In this document: in pieces, positions 13,858 through 20,903 of the stretch
Numbering within the stretch: position 1 is the stretch's first letter
Layout of the letters: each line of letters starts with the position of its first letter
Assembly (NCBI GenBank): GCA_964364145.1
Contig: CAYILC010000005.1
Coordinates: forward strand, 1-22,433
Reading direction: 5' to 3'
Length of the DNA stretch: 22,433 bases
Origin: CAYILC01 sp964364145
Lineage (GTDB): Bacteria; Patescibacteriota; Microgenomatia; UBA1400; UBA12028
Notes under the pieces: model-generated
The model's database searches: none
Told to the model about the DNA's origin: nothing
The model's input: the letters and a program-made list of their open reading frames with translations, nothing else
Position numbers and translations under genes: made by a program

Positions 13858-15282
13858 ATGGCTAAACTGTCCAATCTTCTGTCCAAACGCATTCCTACAA
13901 TTCTCGGGATTCTTTTCCTCGTCGCCGGTCTTGGCGTCGGCGTCTTCATTGTCGGGCAAGGAACAGGCGGATTTTCGCCAAAAGCAAGTCCGGAATCAAC
14001 GCCGAAGAATTTAAAAACGAGCAACATCAGCGATAGTTCCTTCACCGTCTCGTTCGTCACAGACAGTGCAACACCCGGATATGTGAAGTACGGAACAGAC
14101 GAAAAACAGCTGAAAAGCCAAACAAGTGATGATCGAGATCAATTAACCGGCGCGGTTGGCCAGTTCACCACACACCACATCACACTCCGTAGCCTCTCTC
14201 CCTCGACTGCCTATTACTTTGCGATTGGCACCGCTTCTCGCGAGATCTATACAAATGACGGCAAGCCATACAGCGTAACAACAGCGCCAAAATTAGGAAG
14301 CGCGCCAGAAGCACTCACTATTTATGGAAGTGTTGTTACCAAAGCCTCAACTCCGGCAAGTGATAGTATCGTCTATATCTCTGTCGATGGAGCTTCCCCG
14401 CTTTCAACATTGGTGAAATCATCGGGAAGCTGGGCCGTTCCTCTATCCACCGCACGCACAACAACATTAAATTCGTATGCGCAAATCAACGATCAAACAC
14501 AGCTTTCGATTCTTGTGCAGGGAAAAGACGCGAGTAGTAATGCCACCGCGAAAGTGCTTGTAGCAAAAGCGCAACCGGTACCAACAATCACACTGGGCCA
14601 GTCGTTGGATTTTTTGAGTGATAGTGCTTCTCCAGCACAACCCGCAAATGAAACAGTTTCATCATCGGCAACACCAAGTTCTTCACCATCAACCGAAACA
14701 ACTTCAAAGTTCTCGGCATTACAACTTGATCCTGCCTCGGAAAGCTCTTCCGGTGCGGTAGCTTCATTAGGAATTACCTTTTCCAATCCCGCACGTGAAG
14801 GAGATGAAATTAACACCGTCCGACCGGCATTAAAAGGTAAAGCGCCGGCAAAAACGAAACTTACTATCGTCGTGCACTCGTCACAAACATATCAGGGCAG
14901 TGTGACCACCGACGCAAACGGCAACTGGAGTTTCACTCCATCCGGCAATTTAGATCCGGGCGACCATGACGTGACCGTAAGTTATACCGATTCAAACGGC
15001 AAACTTGTGACCGAAACACGTACGTTCAAAATACTTGCGATGAACACGAGTACAAATCCTGCATTCACGTCGACTCCATCGGCAACACCCACACCAATTG
15101 CGAGTAGCAGTACACGCACCACAACAGTTGGAACTGGCTCGGCCGTTCCAAAGGCCGGAAGCACAGAAGAAACGCTTATGATGTTGGTTTTGGGATGTGG
15201 ATTTATGATTGCCGGTCTGTACGCGTGGCGCAAAGTTACGGTGTTATCGCTTGACGAAGGAGATCGCCATACACTAAGCTAA
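13858..15282 (+). CDS. Membrane-anchored surface protein with Ig/fibronectin-like domains and PKAGS tail
   Basis: 474 aa. An N-terminal membrane helix (about residues 12-33) is followed by an extracellular part. The first domain (about 45-145) has the Fn3-like pattern of purple-acid-phosphatase N-terminal domains, with YVKYGTDE and ITLRSLSPSTAYYFAIGT. A Ser/Thr/Pro-rich linker follows. A bacterial Ig-like domain then contains RPALKGKAPAKTKLTIVVHS, NGNWSFTPSGNLDPGDHDVT and NGKLVTETRTF. Another Thr/Ser linker leads to PKAGS (431-435), a membrane helix (about 440-456) and a charged tail. The start is moved from 13624 to 13858 because upstream codons fall in the structured repeat. Probably wall- or membrane-displayed; function unknown. 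Confidence 0.8.
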   Translation: MAKLSNLLSKRIPTILGILFLVAGLGVGVFIVGQGTGGFSPKASPESTPKNLKTSNISDSSFTVSFVTDSATPGYVKYGTDEKQLKSQTSDDRDQLTGAVGQFTTHHITLRSLSPSTAYYFAIGTASREIYTNDGKPYSVTTAPKLGSAPEALTIYGSVVTKASTPASDSIVYISVDGASPLSTLVKSSGSWAVPLSTARTTTLNSYAQINDQTQLSILVQGKDASSNATAKVLVAKAQPVPTITLGQSLDFLSDSASPAQPANETVSSSATPSSSPSTETTSKFSALQLDPASESSSGAVASLGITFSNPAREGDEINTVRPALKGKAPAKTKLTIVVHSSQTYQGSVTTDANGNWSFTPSGNLDPGDHDVTVSYTDSNGKLVTETRTFKILAMNTSTNPAFTSTPSATPTPIASSSTRTTTVGTGSAVPKAGSTEETLMMLVLGCGFMIAGLYAWRKVTVLSLDEGDRHTLS

Positions 15283-15295
15283 GATGAGAGTATTC

Positions 15296-16411
15296 ATGGA
15301 TGATGTAACAAAAACCCTGCCAGCTGTACCACCCGCCTCGCCTGTATCCTCGGTGCCGTCGATGAGTTCAGTGCCAAATCCAGTGAATCCCAAAGAACAG
15401 GCCGATGTGCTCGACCAAATCTTGAAGGATCTTGAAAAACAATACCAAACTGGAGATGGGATGGTGACAAGTGAAAGTAAACCGAAAGTTGTTGTCCAAT
15501 CATCGGTATCAGTTCCATCGACACCTCCAACACCCTCCTCATCAACACTTCCCACGCCATCACCAATATCAGTTTCAACCCCCCTAGCTCCCGTCACAAC
15601 AAAGATAAAAGAAAATCCGATTGTAACAACCATATCAACCACTCCAAAACCGATGATGACTTCCGGAATGAAGGCTGCGATTGGAGGATCGGTGACGCCG
15701 ATGAAACCTGTAGTGCCGTCCACTTCTCCAAGTACTCCATATGCTCCAAGTGCTCCAGAGAATTCGAATAAACCGGCAAACACACCGGGGATTATTCAAA
15801 AAATCGGCGGTGTGAAGGTGGCAATCGGCGTTGCAGCACTGGTGCTGGCGGTTGGCGGACTCGTCACAGTGAATATCCTGGTAAAACAACCGCAAGATTT
15901 GCAACAAAAAGCGTTTACTGGTGCGAGTGTCAATGCCGAAAAAATTCTCGCCAAGGTGAAAGATGCGCCTGCAAATCCCGAAAAACTTCTTGACTTAACG
16001 AATCAAAAAGATATTACAATTGTATATAAACAACTCACAGATAAATATGCTGGTAAAGGTGATACGGAACAGCAGGACATTAATGAGCCAAGCGCTCGCG
16101 TTAAAGGAATTGCCTACTTAAAATATGATCCCGTCGCAGTCGGCACTTTTGTCTGGCTTCGCATCGAAAATCTTCCGCTTCCAAACAAAAAAATCGTTCA
16201 TGTGTGGGTTTCACAGGATGGAGCGACGTATGTGAACGTTGGTACTGTCGCATTTGAAAAAGAAAATGGTGTGATTGTTGCATATAACACCTTTATTTAC
16301 AGAGAAGATCTTCGCACATATAAAAATCTTGTGTTCTCGTATGACATTCCACAGCCAACAGTCATCGTAAACTCTCAACCGGAAGACATCGTATTAACGG
16401 TGAGCTTTTAG
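15296..16411 (+). CDS. Single-pass membrane protein with Pro-rich N-terminus; C-terminal domain resembles anti-sigma-K (RskA)
   Basis: About 371 aa. Residues 1-165 are Pro/Ser/Thr-rich with one short helical segment (KEQADVLDQILKDLEKQYQ). A membrane helix spans about 173-196, after which roughly 175 residues are predicted outside. That part contains YLKYDPVAVGTFVWLRIENL, LPNKKIVHVWVSQDG and VNVGTVAF, reminiscent of the extracellular domain of RskA-type anti-sigma factors; no zinc-binding anti-sigma motif is seen in the N-terminus. GAGAG 5 nt before the second Met supports the start; another ATG lies at 15284. The gene begins within 13 bp of the preceding stop and is followed 1 bp later by the next gene, so all three are probably co-transcribed. 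Confidence 0.75.
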   Translation: MDDVTKTLPAVPPASPVSSVPSMSSVPNPVNPKEQADVLDQILKDLEKQYQTGDGMVTSESKPKVVVQSSVSVPSTPPTPSSSTLPTPSPISVSTPLAPVTTKIKENPIVTTISTTPKPMMTSGMKAAIGGSVTPMKPVVPSTSPSTPYAPSAPENSNKPANTPGIIQKIGGVKVAIGVAALVLAVGGLVTVNILVKQPQDLQQKAFTGASVNAEKILAKVKDAPANPEKLLDLTNQKDITIVYKQLTDKYAGKGDTEQQDINEPSARVKGIAYLKYDPVAVGTFVWLRIENLPLPNKKIVHVWVSQDGATYVNVGTVAFEKENGVIVAYNTFIYREDLRTYKNLVFSYDIPQPTVIVNSQPEDIVLTVSF

Positions 16412-16412
16412 C

Positions 16413-18080
16413 ATGAACACACATATGAAAACACGATTTGGAATAATTTTCGGTTGCATGACAATTTTCCTGTTTGTTGCGGTTCAGCCGGTATCGGCGA
16501 ACCATCTTTGTGGACAAGGTTGTGATCAGTTTACAAATGAAGGTAATGGTACATGTACCCACGGATGTAGTGTTCCTGGTGCACAGCCAAATCCAGACAT
16601 GCGTAGTGAAGACAGCTATCGCAATGAAGAAACACAACAGGCACAGCAAAACGCCGCAGCAAATGCTGCTGCCACTGCTGAAATAGTGATTCAACAAGCC
16701 ATTGCGGCTGGGGTTGAGGCCAATATTGCAAAACAAGTGCTTGAAACGCAGATTGGTGTGGCAAACGCTGCTGCCGCACTAAAGGCCGTAGAACAATTGA
16801 ATGCCGCTGCCGCTGCCGCTATCGCTTCAGGAACTGTGCTAACAGGATGTAAAACGAATGGCTGTTGTCTTGTAGGCAACTGTGGATCAGGCCAATACTG
16901 CGCCGGTGCAGATGCAGGACGTAATCAGTATGGTCAATGTGTTGAGGGGAAAAATGAACCTAGAGGTGGTACAACAATCGCTGCAGCATTTATTGCTGCT
17001 GGAGGAGACGCTGATGCCGTAACCTCAAATCCGCAAGCATTTCTTGGCGAAAAGGATTACGACGCGATGCAGGGAAAAAATGGAAAAACCGCGACATCTT
17101 TGGAAAGTATTTTAAGTGGTATCAAGGGTGTGGTAAACACTGCGGCGGCAACAACAGCTCAAGGTAATACCACAGCGCAAAGTGTTTCAGACGACATCAA
17201 CTGTAAACTTGATGCTAAAAAATGCACAAGTAACTGTACATACCCATGCGGAAATCCAACCGATAGTGTGTATTTTTGTGGAGATAAACTAGCGAAAGAA
17301 ACAAAAACTGACGGAAAATTTTTAGCCTGCAATGATCAAATCCTTCTTTATGGCGGATCTGTTCTTTATGCACAGAGCAAGGATGATTTATTATGCGACA
17401 CTTCGGTAGATGGTAAAAAACGTTGTTATAAATCTCCAACAAATATTCTCTTTAGATGGGATGGGACATGTTTTAAAAACTCACCAGATGCTCAATATGC
17501 ATCTAATTTGTGTAACGACCCTAATCAATATGTGGGCGGAAAAGCGTGTAATAATGTCAATTCTACAAATACAAATCAAAATTGTCTTGATCCGAGTGTC
17601 TGTGGTCTGCAACAAGTGGATATGTGCGTCTGGTCAGATATGGATAATCAATATTTATGCGCATACGTAAGTATGCTCACCCCGAGCTCGAACTGTAGAC
17701 CAGTTTCACCTACTGTAGCGACCATCCCTCACGTACAACCATCATTCCGACCCCCCACCATCACTTCAGGTTCGCCACCAGCTTCGCCTACCCCTCCCCA
17801 ATCTCCCGCACCCCCATGCTCCCCTATGTGTCTTGGTGAAACGTCGTCGATTAGTGCGCCAACGCTTGGTCAGTCGCCTGTGTTTACCTGCACGCCAGCA
17901 TCTCAAGCAACGCGATATGAATTTCAATGGAAACTCGGGAGTGGTACATATCAATCGCTCGCACCAAACGCAACCGGAAGTAATGTTTCGGTACCATTAC
18001 TCGTGAACTCATCTGGAACGTATACTATTCAGTGCCGTCCGTGCAACGCCAACGGATGTGCAAACTTTGATAATATTTGA
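16413..18080 (+). CDS. Secreted cysteine-rich protein with C-terminal Ig-like domain
   Basis: 555 aa. A signal peptide (hydrophobic stretch, cleavage likely after PVSA) is followed by a short Cys cluster. An Ala/Gln-rich helical segment covers about residues 70-145, next a CKTNGCCLVGNCGSGQYC motif, then a second Cys-rich region (about 265-435) with some twenty cysteines. After a Pro-rich linker comes a C-terminal Ig-like domain (TYTIQCRPCNANGC). There is no C-terminal membrane anchor, unlike the genes on either side, so it is probably released or bound non-covalently. The even cysteine content suggests disulfide bonding outside the cell. GGTGAG lies 8 nt before the ATG. Function not recognised. 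Confidence 0.75.
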   Translation: MNTHMKTRFGIIFGCMTIFLFVAVQPVSANHLCGQGCDQFTNEGNGTCTHGCSVPGAQPNPDMRSEDSYRNEETQQAQQNAAANAAATAEIVIQQAIAAGVEANIAKQVLETQIGVANAAAALKAVEQLNAAAAAAIASGTVLTGCKTNGCCLVGNCGSGQYCAGADAGRNQYGQCVEGKNEPRGGTTIAAAFIAAGGDADAVTSNPQAFLGEKDYDAMQGKNGKTATSLESILSGIKGVVNTAAATTAQGNTTAQSVSDDINCKLDAKKCTSNCTYPCGNPTDSVYFCGDKLAKETKTDGKFLACNDQILLYGGSVLYAQSKDDLLCDTSVDGKKRCYKSPTNILFRWDGTCFKNSPDAQYASNLCNDPNQYVGGKACNNVNSTNTNQNCLDPSVCGLQQVDMCVWSDMDNQYLCAYVSMLTPSSNCRPVSPTVATIPHVQPSFRPPTITSGSPPASPTPPQSPAPPCSPMCLGETSSISAPTLGQSPVFTCTPASQATRYEFQWKLGSGTYQSLAPNATGSNVSVPLLVNSSGTYTIQCRPCNANGCANFDNI

Positions 18081-18122
18081 TCGATAAGTAAGGAGTTGGC
18101 GTACTATATGGAATAAGAGAAT

Positions 18123-18860
18123 ATGGCAAATGTAATGGAACAGCGCCGGCTGAAATCAATGCTCATCCTCGGAGGAACAATCCTCACGATTGTGCTCGCT
18201 GTTGCTGTGGTCTCTATTGCGCTGTTGCTCGAAAAGCGCGGCAGCCAACCAGCGGCGCCAAACGCTCCACAGTCTGCGCCTCGCGCCGCCGTAGGCAGTG
18301 CTCTTTGTTCTGTGCAGTTCACGATCTCGCCTTCGCCAACGCCTTCCGCCACACCTTCACCCACTCCATCGGTTACCCCAACTCCTACCCCATCTGTAAC
18401 TCCAACACCATCGGTGACGCCCACGCCTACACCCACTCCAACTCCCACACCGCCAATTTCATGCAACAGTAGCTGTACAACAAACGCGAACTGTCAATCC
18501 GGTCTCACCTGCAGCGGTAATCTCTGCCGCAATCCAGTGTGTACTGGCTCATCCAACTGTATCTGCGCAACACCAACACCAACACCTCCAACTGGCTGTA
18601 ACAATGGTTGTGTAACCAACAGCGACTGCGCATCGGGCTTGGTCTGTTCAAGCAGTCTTTGCCGCACCCCATCATGCGTTGAGTCGCCAAACTGTGTGTG
18701 CGCTTCAACATCAACCCCTACGCCAACATCTTCGCTTGTGGCAAAGGCGAGTCCTCCGCCAGAGTTGCCAAAAGCTGGATCGGTGCTTGGAACAACCACG
18801 ATTTTTGGGCTGGGTTCAATCGTTATGATACTGGGAATCATCGGCTTCTTTGCGCTGTAA
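18123..18860 (+). CDS. Membrane-anchored protein with Pro/Thr stalk, two 8-Cys modules and LPKAGS tail
   Basis: 245 aa. An N-terminal membrane helix spans residues 13-36. A Pro/Thr/Ser stalk follows at about 69-111, then two cysteine modules of about 36 residues (114-149 and 159-193). Both share the layout CxxxC-x5-C-x5-C-x4-C-x4-C-x5-CxC and GLxC/CR landmarks, and they are joined by a second Pro/Thr linker. The end is LPKAGS (215-220) plus a hydrophobic segment reaching the last residue. The tail resembles sortase-type sorting signals but lacks a basic tail. AAGAGA just upstream may serve as ribosome binding site. It is the last of four same-strand surface genes. Confidence 0.78.
   Translation: MANVMEQRRLKSMLILGGTILTIVLAVAVVSIALLLEKRGSQPAAPNAPQSAPRAAVGSALCSVQFTISPSPTPSATPSPTPSVTPTPTPSVTPTPSVTPTPTPTPTPTPPISCNSSCTTNANCQSGLTCSGNLCRNPVCTGSSNCICATPTPTPPTGCNNGCVTNSDCASGLVCSSSLCRTPSCVESPNCVCASTSTPTPTSSLVAKASPPPELPKAGSVLGTTTIFGLGSIVMILGIIGFFAL
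18327..18455 (+). repeat. Low-complexity Pro/Thr codon repeat
   Basis: Near-tandem CCxACx units encode alternating Pro-Thr/Ser pairs (residues 69-111 of the surrounding protein). It is likely length-variable between strains through slippage and acts as a rigid extracellular spacer. Shorter related stretches lie at about 18570-18590 and 18710-18730. Confidence 0.8.
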
Positions 18861-18882
18861 ATTCGCCACAAGTCTCATTGGG

Positions 18883-19119
18883 CTAATTCGCGGTCTTTCG
18901 AATACTTTTTTTGAGGTGAACTCCTTCGTATCGCCGTTCTTCTCCGGTTTGCTGGTTTCGCGTGATAATCACGAAGGCTTCATCTTCACGAAGTTTCATA
19001 CTTGAAAGGCGTTCAATCTCAAAAAATCTGTTCCAAAACTCTTCATTCACGGATTTCTTGAGGAAATCGGCAACAATCTTTTTGAATTTGGTTTGCTTCT
19101 GTGCTCTGAGTTCTTGCAT
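18883..19119 (-). CDS. Hypothetical protein, 78 aa
   Basis: Not recognised. A basic, mostly helical soluble protein: MQELRAQKQTKFKKIVADFL, then FWNRFFEIERL, then a short strand-like AFVIITRNQQTGEERRYEGV and a basic tail. Such charge could suit nucleic-acid or ribosome binding, but that is only a guess. A TGGTACAAT box lies 17 nt upstream of the ATG. The 3' end faces the last surface gene with a 22-bp gap. Confidence 0.7.
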   Translation of the reverse strand: MQELRAQKQTKFKKIVADFLKKSVNEEFWNRFFEIERLSSMKLREDEAFVIITRNQQTGEERRYEGVHLKKSIRKTAN

Positions 19120-19136
19120 ACTTGTTCTCTGTCGCT

Positions 19137-19145
19137 ATTGTACCA
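19137..19145 (-). promoter_or_regulatory. Extended -10 box upstream of the 78-aa gene
   Basis: TGGTACAAT on the minus strand, identical to the lepA box. It sits 17 nt before the ATG, so a short leader of about 10 nt is expected. Confidence 0.5.
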
Positions 19146-19191
19146 AGAAACTCTAAGAAAGTGGACAGTGAGTGTTTGTGGAACTGACTCC

Positions 19192-19222
19192 TTGACAGAA
19201 AGATTATCTTAAGATAATCTTT
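19192..19222 (+). promoter_or_regulatory. Promoter and palindromic operator of the Phd/PIN module
   Basis: TTGACA (19192-19197), a 17-nt spacer and TAATCT (19215-19220) form the promoter. A perfect 24-bp palindrome (19199-19222, half-site AAAGATTATCTT) covers the spacer and the -10 box, as expected for autoregulation by the dimeric antitoxin. Confidence 0.8.
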
Positions 19223-19226
19223 ACTC

Positions 19227-19478
19227 ATGAACATGCAGACCATCTCAACCAAGACGCTCCGTGAAGACTTCGCTCAAGTGATCGCCGCTATGCAGACCGG
19301 TCAACCGCTGATGCTCCTTTATCGCTCTAAACCATTGGCTGAAATCAGGCCCGTGAAACAAGCAAAAAAAATTCTTCGCGTGTTTAGCCAACAACAGCTC
19401 AAACAATGGGTCGTCAGCGATCGGCTCACTGCTTCCGAGCAGAAACAAGTAGATGCCATCATTAACAATCTTCCTTGA
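19227..19478 (+). CDS. Phd/YefM-type antitoxin
   Basis: 83 aa. The N-terminal DNA-binding part fits the Phd/YefM fold: MQTISTKTLREDFAQVIAAM followed by GQPLMLLYRSKPLAEIRPV. The C-terminal ~30 residues would bind and cover the toxin. It overlaps the PIN toxin gene by 26 bp in another frame, so translation is coupled. The palindrome in its promoter is the likely binding site. Met3 (19233) is an alternative start. Confidence 0.88.
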   Translation: MNMQTISTKTLREDFAQVIAAMQTGQPLMLLYRSKPLAEIRPVKQAKKILRVFSQQQLKQWVVSDRLTASEQKQVDAIINNLP

Positions 19479-19890
19479 TGCATCGGTTATCTTATCAGGG
19501 CTTGCCTCTCCGACAGGCGGGTCTGGAAAAGTATTGGATGCCGCAAGGCAGCAAAAACTGAAATTGTTTGCGACACCTCTCGTTGTAGAAGAAGTTACCC
19601 GGCATTTATATAAATTAAGCATTGTACCTGATAAACTCCATCGTCTTCTTTTTTCCAAAACAGTACGCCTTTGGGCAAACCCCAATGAAGAAACGATAAA
19701 AAAATTCCGTGATGTTTGCAGGGATCCCGGTGACGCTCATATTCTTGCCGGAGCCGCAATATCTGGTGCAAATATTCTTCTTTCATTGGACAAAAAGCAT
19801 ATTTTGGTTCCCAATGTTATAAAGGCTCTTCACCCAATATCCGTCAAATCTCCCAAAAGCTTTTGGAGAGGATTACAGAAGAGGATATAG
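19453..19890 (+). CDS. PIN-domain toxin (putative ribonuclease)
   Basis: 145 aa. PIN toxins are Mg-dependent RNases, often cutting tRNA or rRNA. Candidate metal-binding acids are D9 (FLDASVILSG), E46/E47 (VVEEV), D94 (DPGDAHILAGA) and D113 (SLDKKH). The spacing and the DPGDAHILAGA context match the PIN_3-like group, and all four positions are present, so the enzyme looks active. It pairs with a Phd-type rather than a VapB-type antitoxin. Confidence 0.88.
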   Translation: MPSLTIFLDASVILSGLASPTGGSGKVLDAARQQKLKLFATPLVVEEVTRHLYKLSIVPDKLHRLLFSKTVRLWANPNEETIKKFRDVCRDPGDAHILAGAAISGANILLSLDKKHILVPNVIKALHPISVKSPKSFWRGLQKRI

Positions 19891-19923
19891 AGTGGTGTTG
19901 TGAACCTTCGATTTCCCTTTTTG

Positions 19924-19996
19924 TGGGCGCGCCTGGATTCGAACCAGGAACCTTGAAGGTATAAGCTTCCTGCGCTAACCGTTGCGCCACGCGCCC
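19924..19996 (-). tRNA. tRNA-Ile (anticodon UAU)
   Basis: A 73-nt cloverleaf can be folded by hand. The acceptor is GGGCGCG/CGCGCCC and the D-arm is GCGC-AACGGTTA-GCGC. The anticodon arm is GGAAG-CTTATAC-CTTCA with TAT at positions 34-36 and a mismatch at the first stem pair. The variable loop is AGGTT, the T-arm is CCTGG-TTCGAAT-CCAGG and A73 is the discriminator. CCA is not encoded (ACAA follows). UAU reads AUA directly; most bacteria instead use a CAU tRNA modified to lysidine. The D-arm and anticodon loop resemble eukaryotic tRNA-Ile(UAU). Confidence 0.9.
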
Positions 19997-20008
19997 CTCT
20001 AGGACAGT

Positions 20009-20017
20009 AGTGTACCA
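20009..20017 (-). promoter_or_regulatory. Extended -10 box of the tRNA-Ile gene
   Basis: TGGTACACT on the minus strand ends 12 nt before the mature 5' end, leaving a short leader for RNase P. Same box as the ABC exporter operon. Confidence 0.55.
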
Positions 20018-20026
20018 TACGATATC

Positions 20027-20055
20027 TTGACGTTCATGTTATAACATGTTATAAT
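20027..20055 (+). promoter_or_regulatory. Promoter and operator of the AbrB/Doc module
   Basis: TTGACG (20027-20032), a 17-nt spacer and a consensus TATAAT (20050-20055). The perfect palindrome CATGTTATAACATG (20035-20048) fills the spacer, and a second half-site ATGTTATAAT overlaps the -10. This is the arrangement expected for repression by the AbrB-like antitoxin. Confidence 0.82.
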
Positions 20056-20083
20056 TTAACGAACATAAAGAACCGGAGGAGTT

Positions 20084-20398
20084 ATGAACATTCAAACACA
20101 GAAAATCATCAAGGTTGGAAACAGCCTCGCCGTCACACTTGATAAACAATTCATTGATCAATCGGGTCTTAGGGCTGGTGATAATGTTGTGATGCGATAC
20201 GATGAAACCGCTCCGTCCGCAGTGCTTTCAATTAAAGATCGTGGTGAAAACATATACACCACTGGAACTTCAAAAAAACTCACCAAGCAAGAAAAGATGA
20301 AGAATCTTTCAGCCGAGATTTCTCCAGAGTTTCGCGATTGGGTTAAAAATAGTCTTGAAGAGGATAAAGAATCGCTGGATGCATTGGCAAATCTATGA
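20084..20398 (+). CDS. AbrB/MazE/SpoVT-type antitoxin
   Basis: 104 aa. The N-terminal swapped-hairpin DNA-binding domain is visible in KIIKVGNSLAVTLDKQFIDQ followed by GLRAGDNVVMRYDE. The C-terminal half (KQEKMKNLSAEISPEFRDWV to the end) is acidic and helical, and likely binds the toxin. GGAGGAG 2 nt before TTATG-type spacing gives a strong ribosome binding site. The stop overlaps the Doc start by 4 bp (ATGA). Confidence 0.88.
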   Translation: MNIQTQKIIKVGNSLAVTLDKQFIDQSGLRAGDNVVMRYDETAPSAVLSIKDRGENIYTTGTSKKLTKQEKMKNLSAEISPEFRDWVKNSLEEDKESLDALANL

Positions 20399-20790
20399 CC
20401 AACTACTCTGCGCTTTCTATTGAAAAGGTTCTTTATCTTCACGATAAAATTATCGTGGCAACGGGAGGAAAAGAAGGTACTCGAGACTTTACCCTCCTTC
20501 ACTCTGCTCTTGAACGATGTAAAGCAACATTTGCCGGTGAAGATCTTTACCCTACGCTCTTTGATAAAGCATCTGCCCTTCTTCACTCTTTGGTTATGAA
20601 CCACGCTTTTCTTGATGCAAACAAGCGAACAGCATATCAAACAATGAAACGGTTTCTATTTACAAACAACTATCGAATAACAGCCCCCCAGCAAGAAATT
20701 GTCCGATTTTGCATCTCGGTAGATAACGACGGAATTAAAGGGAAAGCAATTGTGATGTGGCTAAAGAAGTATACGGAAATCATTTTATAA
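20395..20790 (+). CDS. Doc-type (death-on-curing) Fic-fold toxin
   Basis: 131 aa. The catalytic motif HAFLDANKRTA (H70 to A80) has the Doc form, with ANK in place of the DGNG of AMPylating Fic enzymes. Known Doc toxins use this form to phosphorylate EF-Tu and stop translation. Length and the helical layout SALHSLVMNH...NKRTAYQTMKRFL fit Doc. It is coupled to an AbrB-type antitoxin rather than Phd. Transcription is probably ended by the structured repeat just downstream. Confidence 0.9.
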   Translation: MTNYSALSIEKVLYLHDKIIVATGGKEGTRDFTLLHSALERCKATFAGEDLYPTLFDKASALLHSLVMNHAFLDANKRTAYQTMKRFLFTNNYRITAPQQEIVRFCISVDNDGIKGKAIVMWLKKYTEIIL

Positions 20791-20803
20791 AATACATAGA
20801 AGA

Positions 20804-20903
20804 AAAACGAGCAAACGCTTTCGAATGATGGTGTTTTTTCGTTGACCAAACGCGACTGCGGAAAACAACAGGGACCCATTATGAGAAAGCGTTTGCTCGT
20901 TTT
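20804..20903 (+). repeat. Structured repeat, copy B (also a likely bidirectional terminator)
   Basis: A perfect 19-bp outer stem pairs AAAACGAGCAAACGCTTTC (20804-20822) with 20885-20903. A second helix ATGATGG (20825-20831) pairs with CCATTAT (20876-20882). Inner helix GTTG (20841-20844) pairs with CAAC (20866-20869). The 43-nt core at 20837-20879 matches copy A. The stem ends in TTTT on the plus strand and is followed by TTTTTCTT on the minus strand, between convergent doc and the VirD4-like gene, whose stop codon it overlaps by 2 bp. The 60-nt loop is unusually large for a terminator. Confidence 0.78.

Noticed and set aside
14493..15233. Long minus-strand ORFs opposite the surface genes (also 15274-15783 and 18104-18871)
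   Set aside because: Low-complexity shadows of Ser/Thr/Pro-rich coding sequence on the plus strand; no start signals and biased Val/Gly composition.
18327..18455. Tandem DNA repeat as a mobile or regulatory element
   Set aside because: It is in frame within a coding sequence and is fully explained by a Pro/Thr stalk.
20804..20903. Integron attC site
   Set aside because: attC sites conserve short core sites at their ends and vary in the loop. Here the ends vary and the loop is conserved, and no integrase is present.
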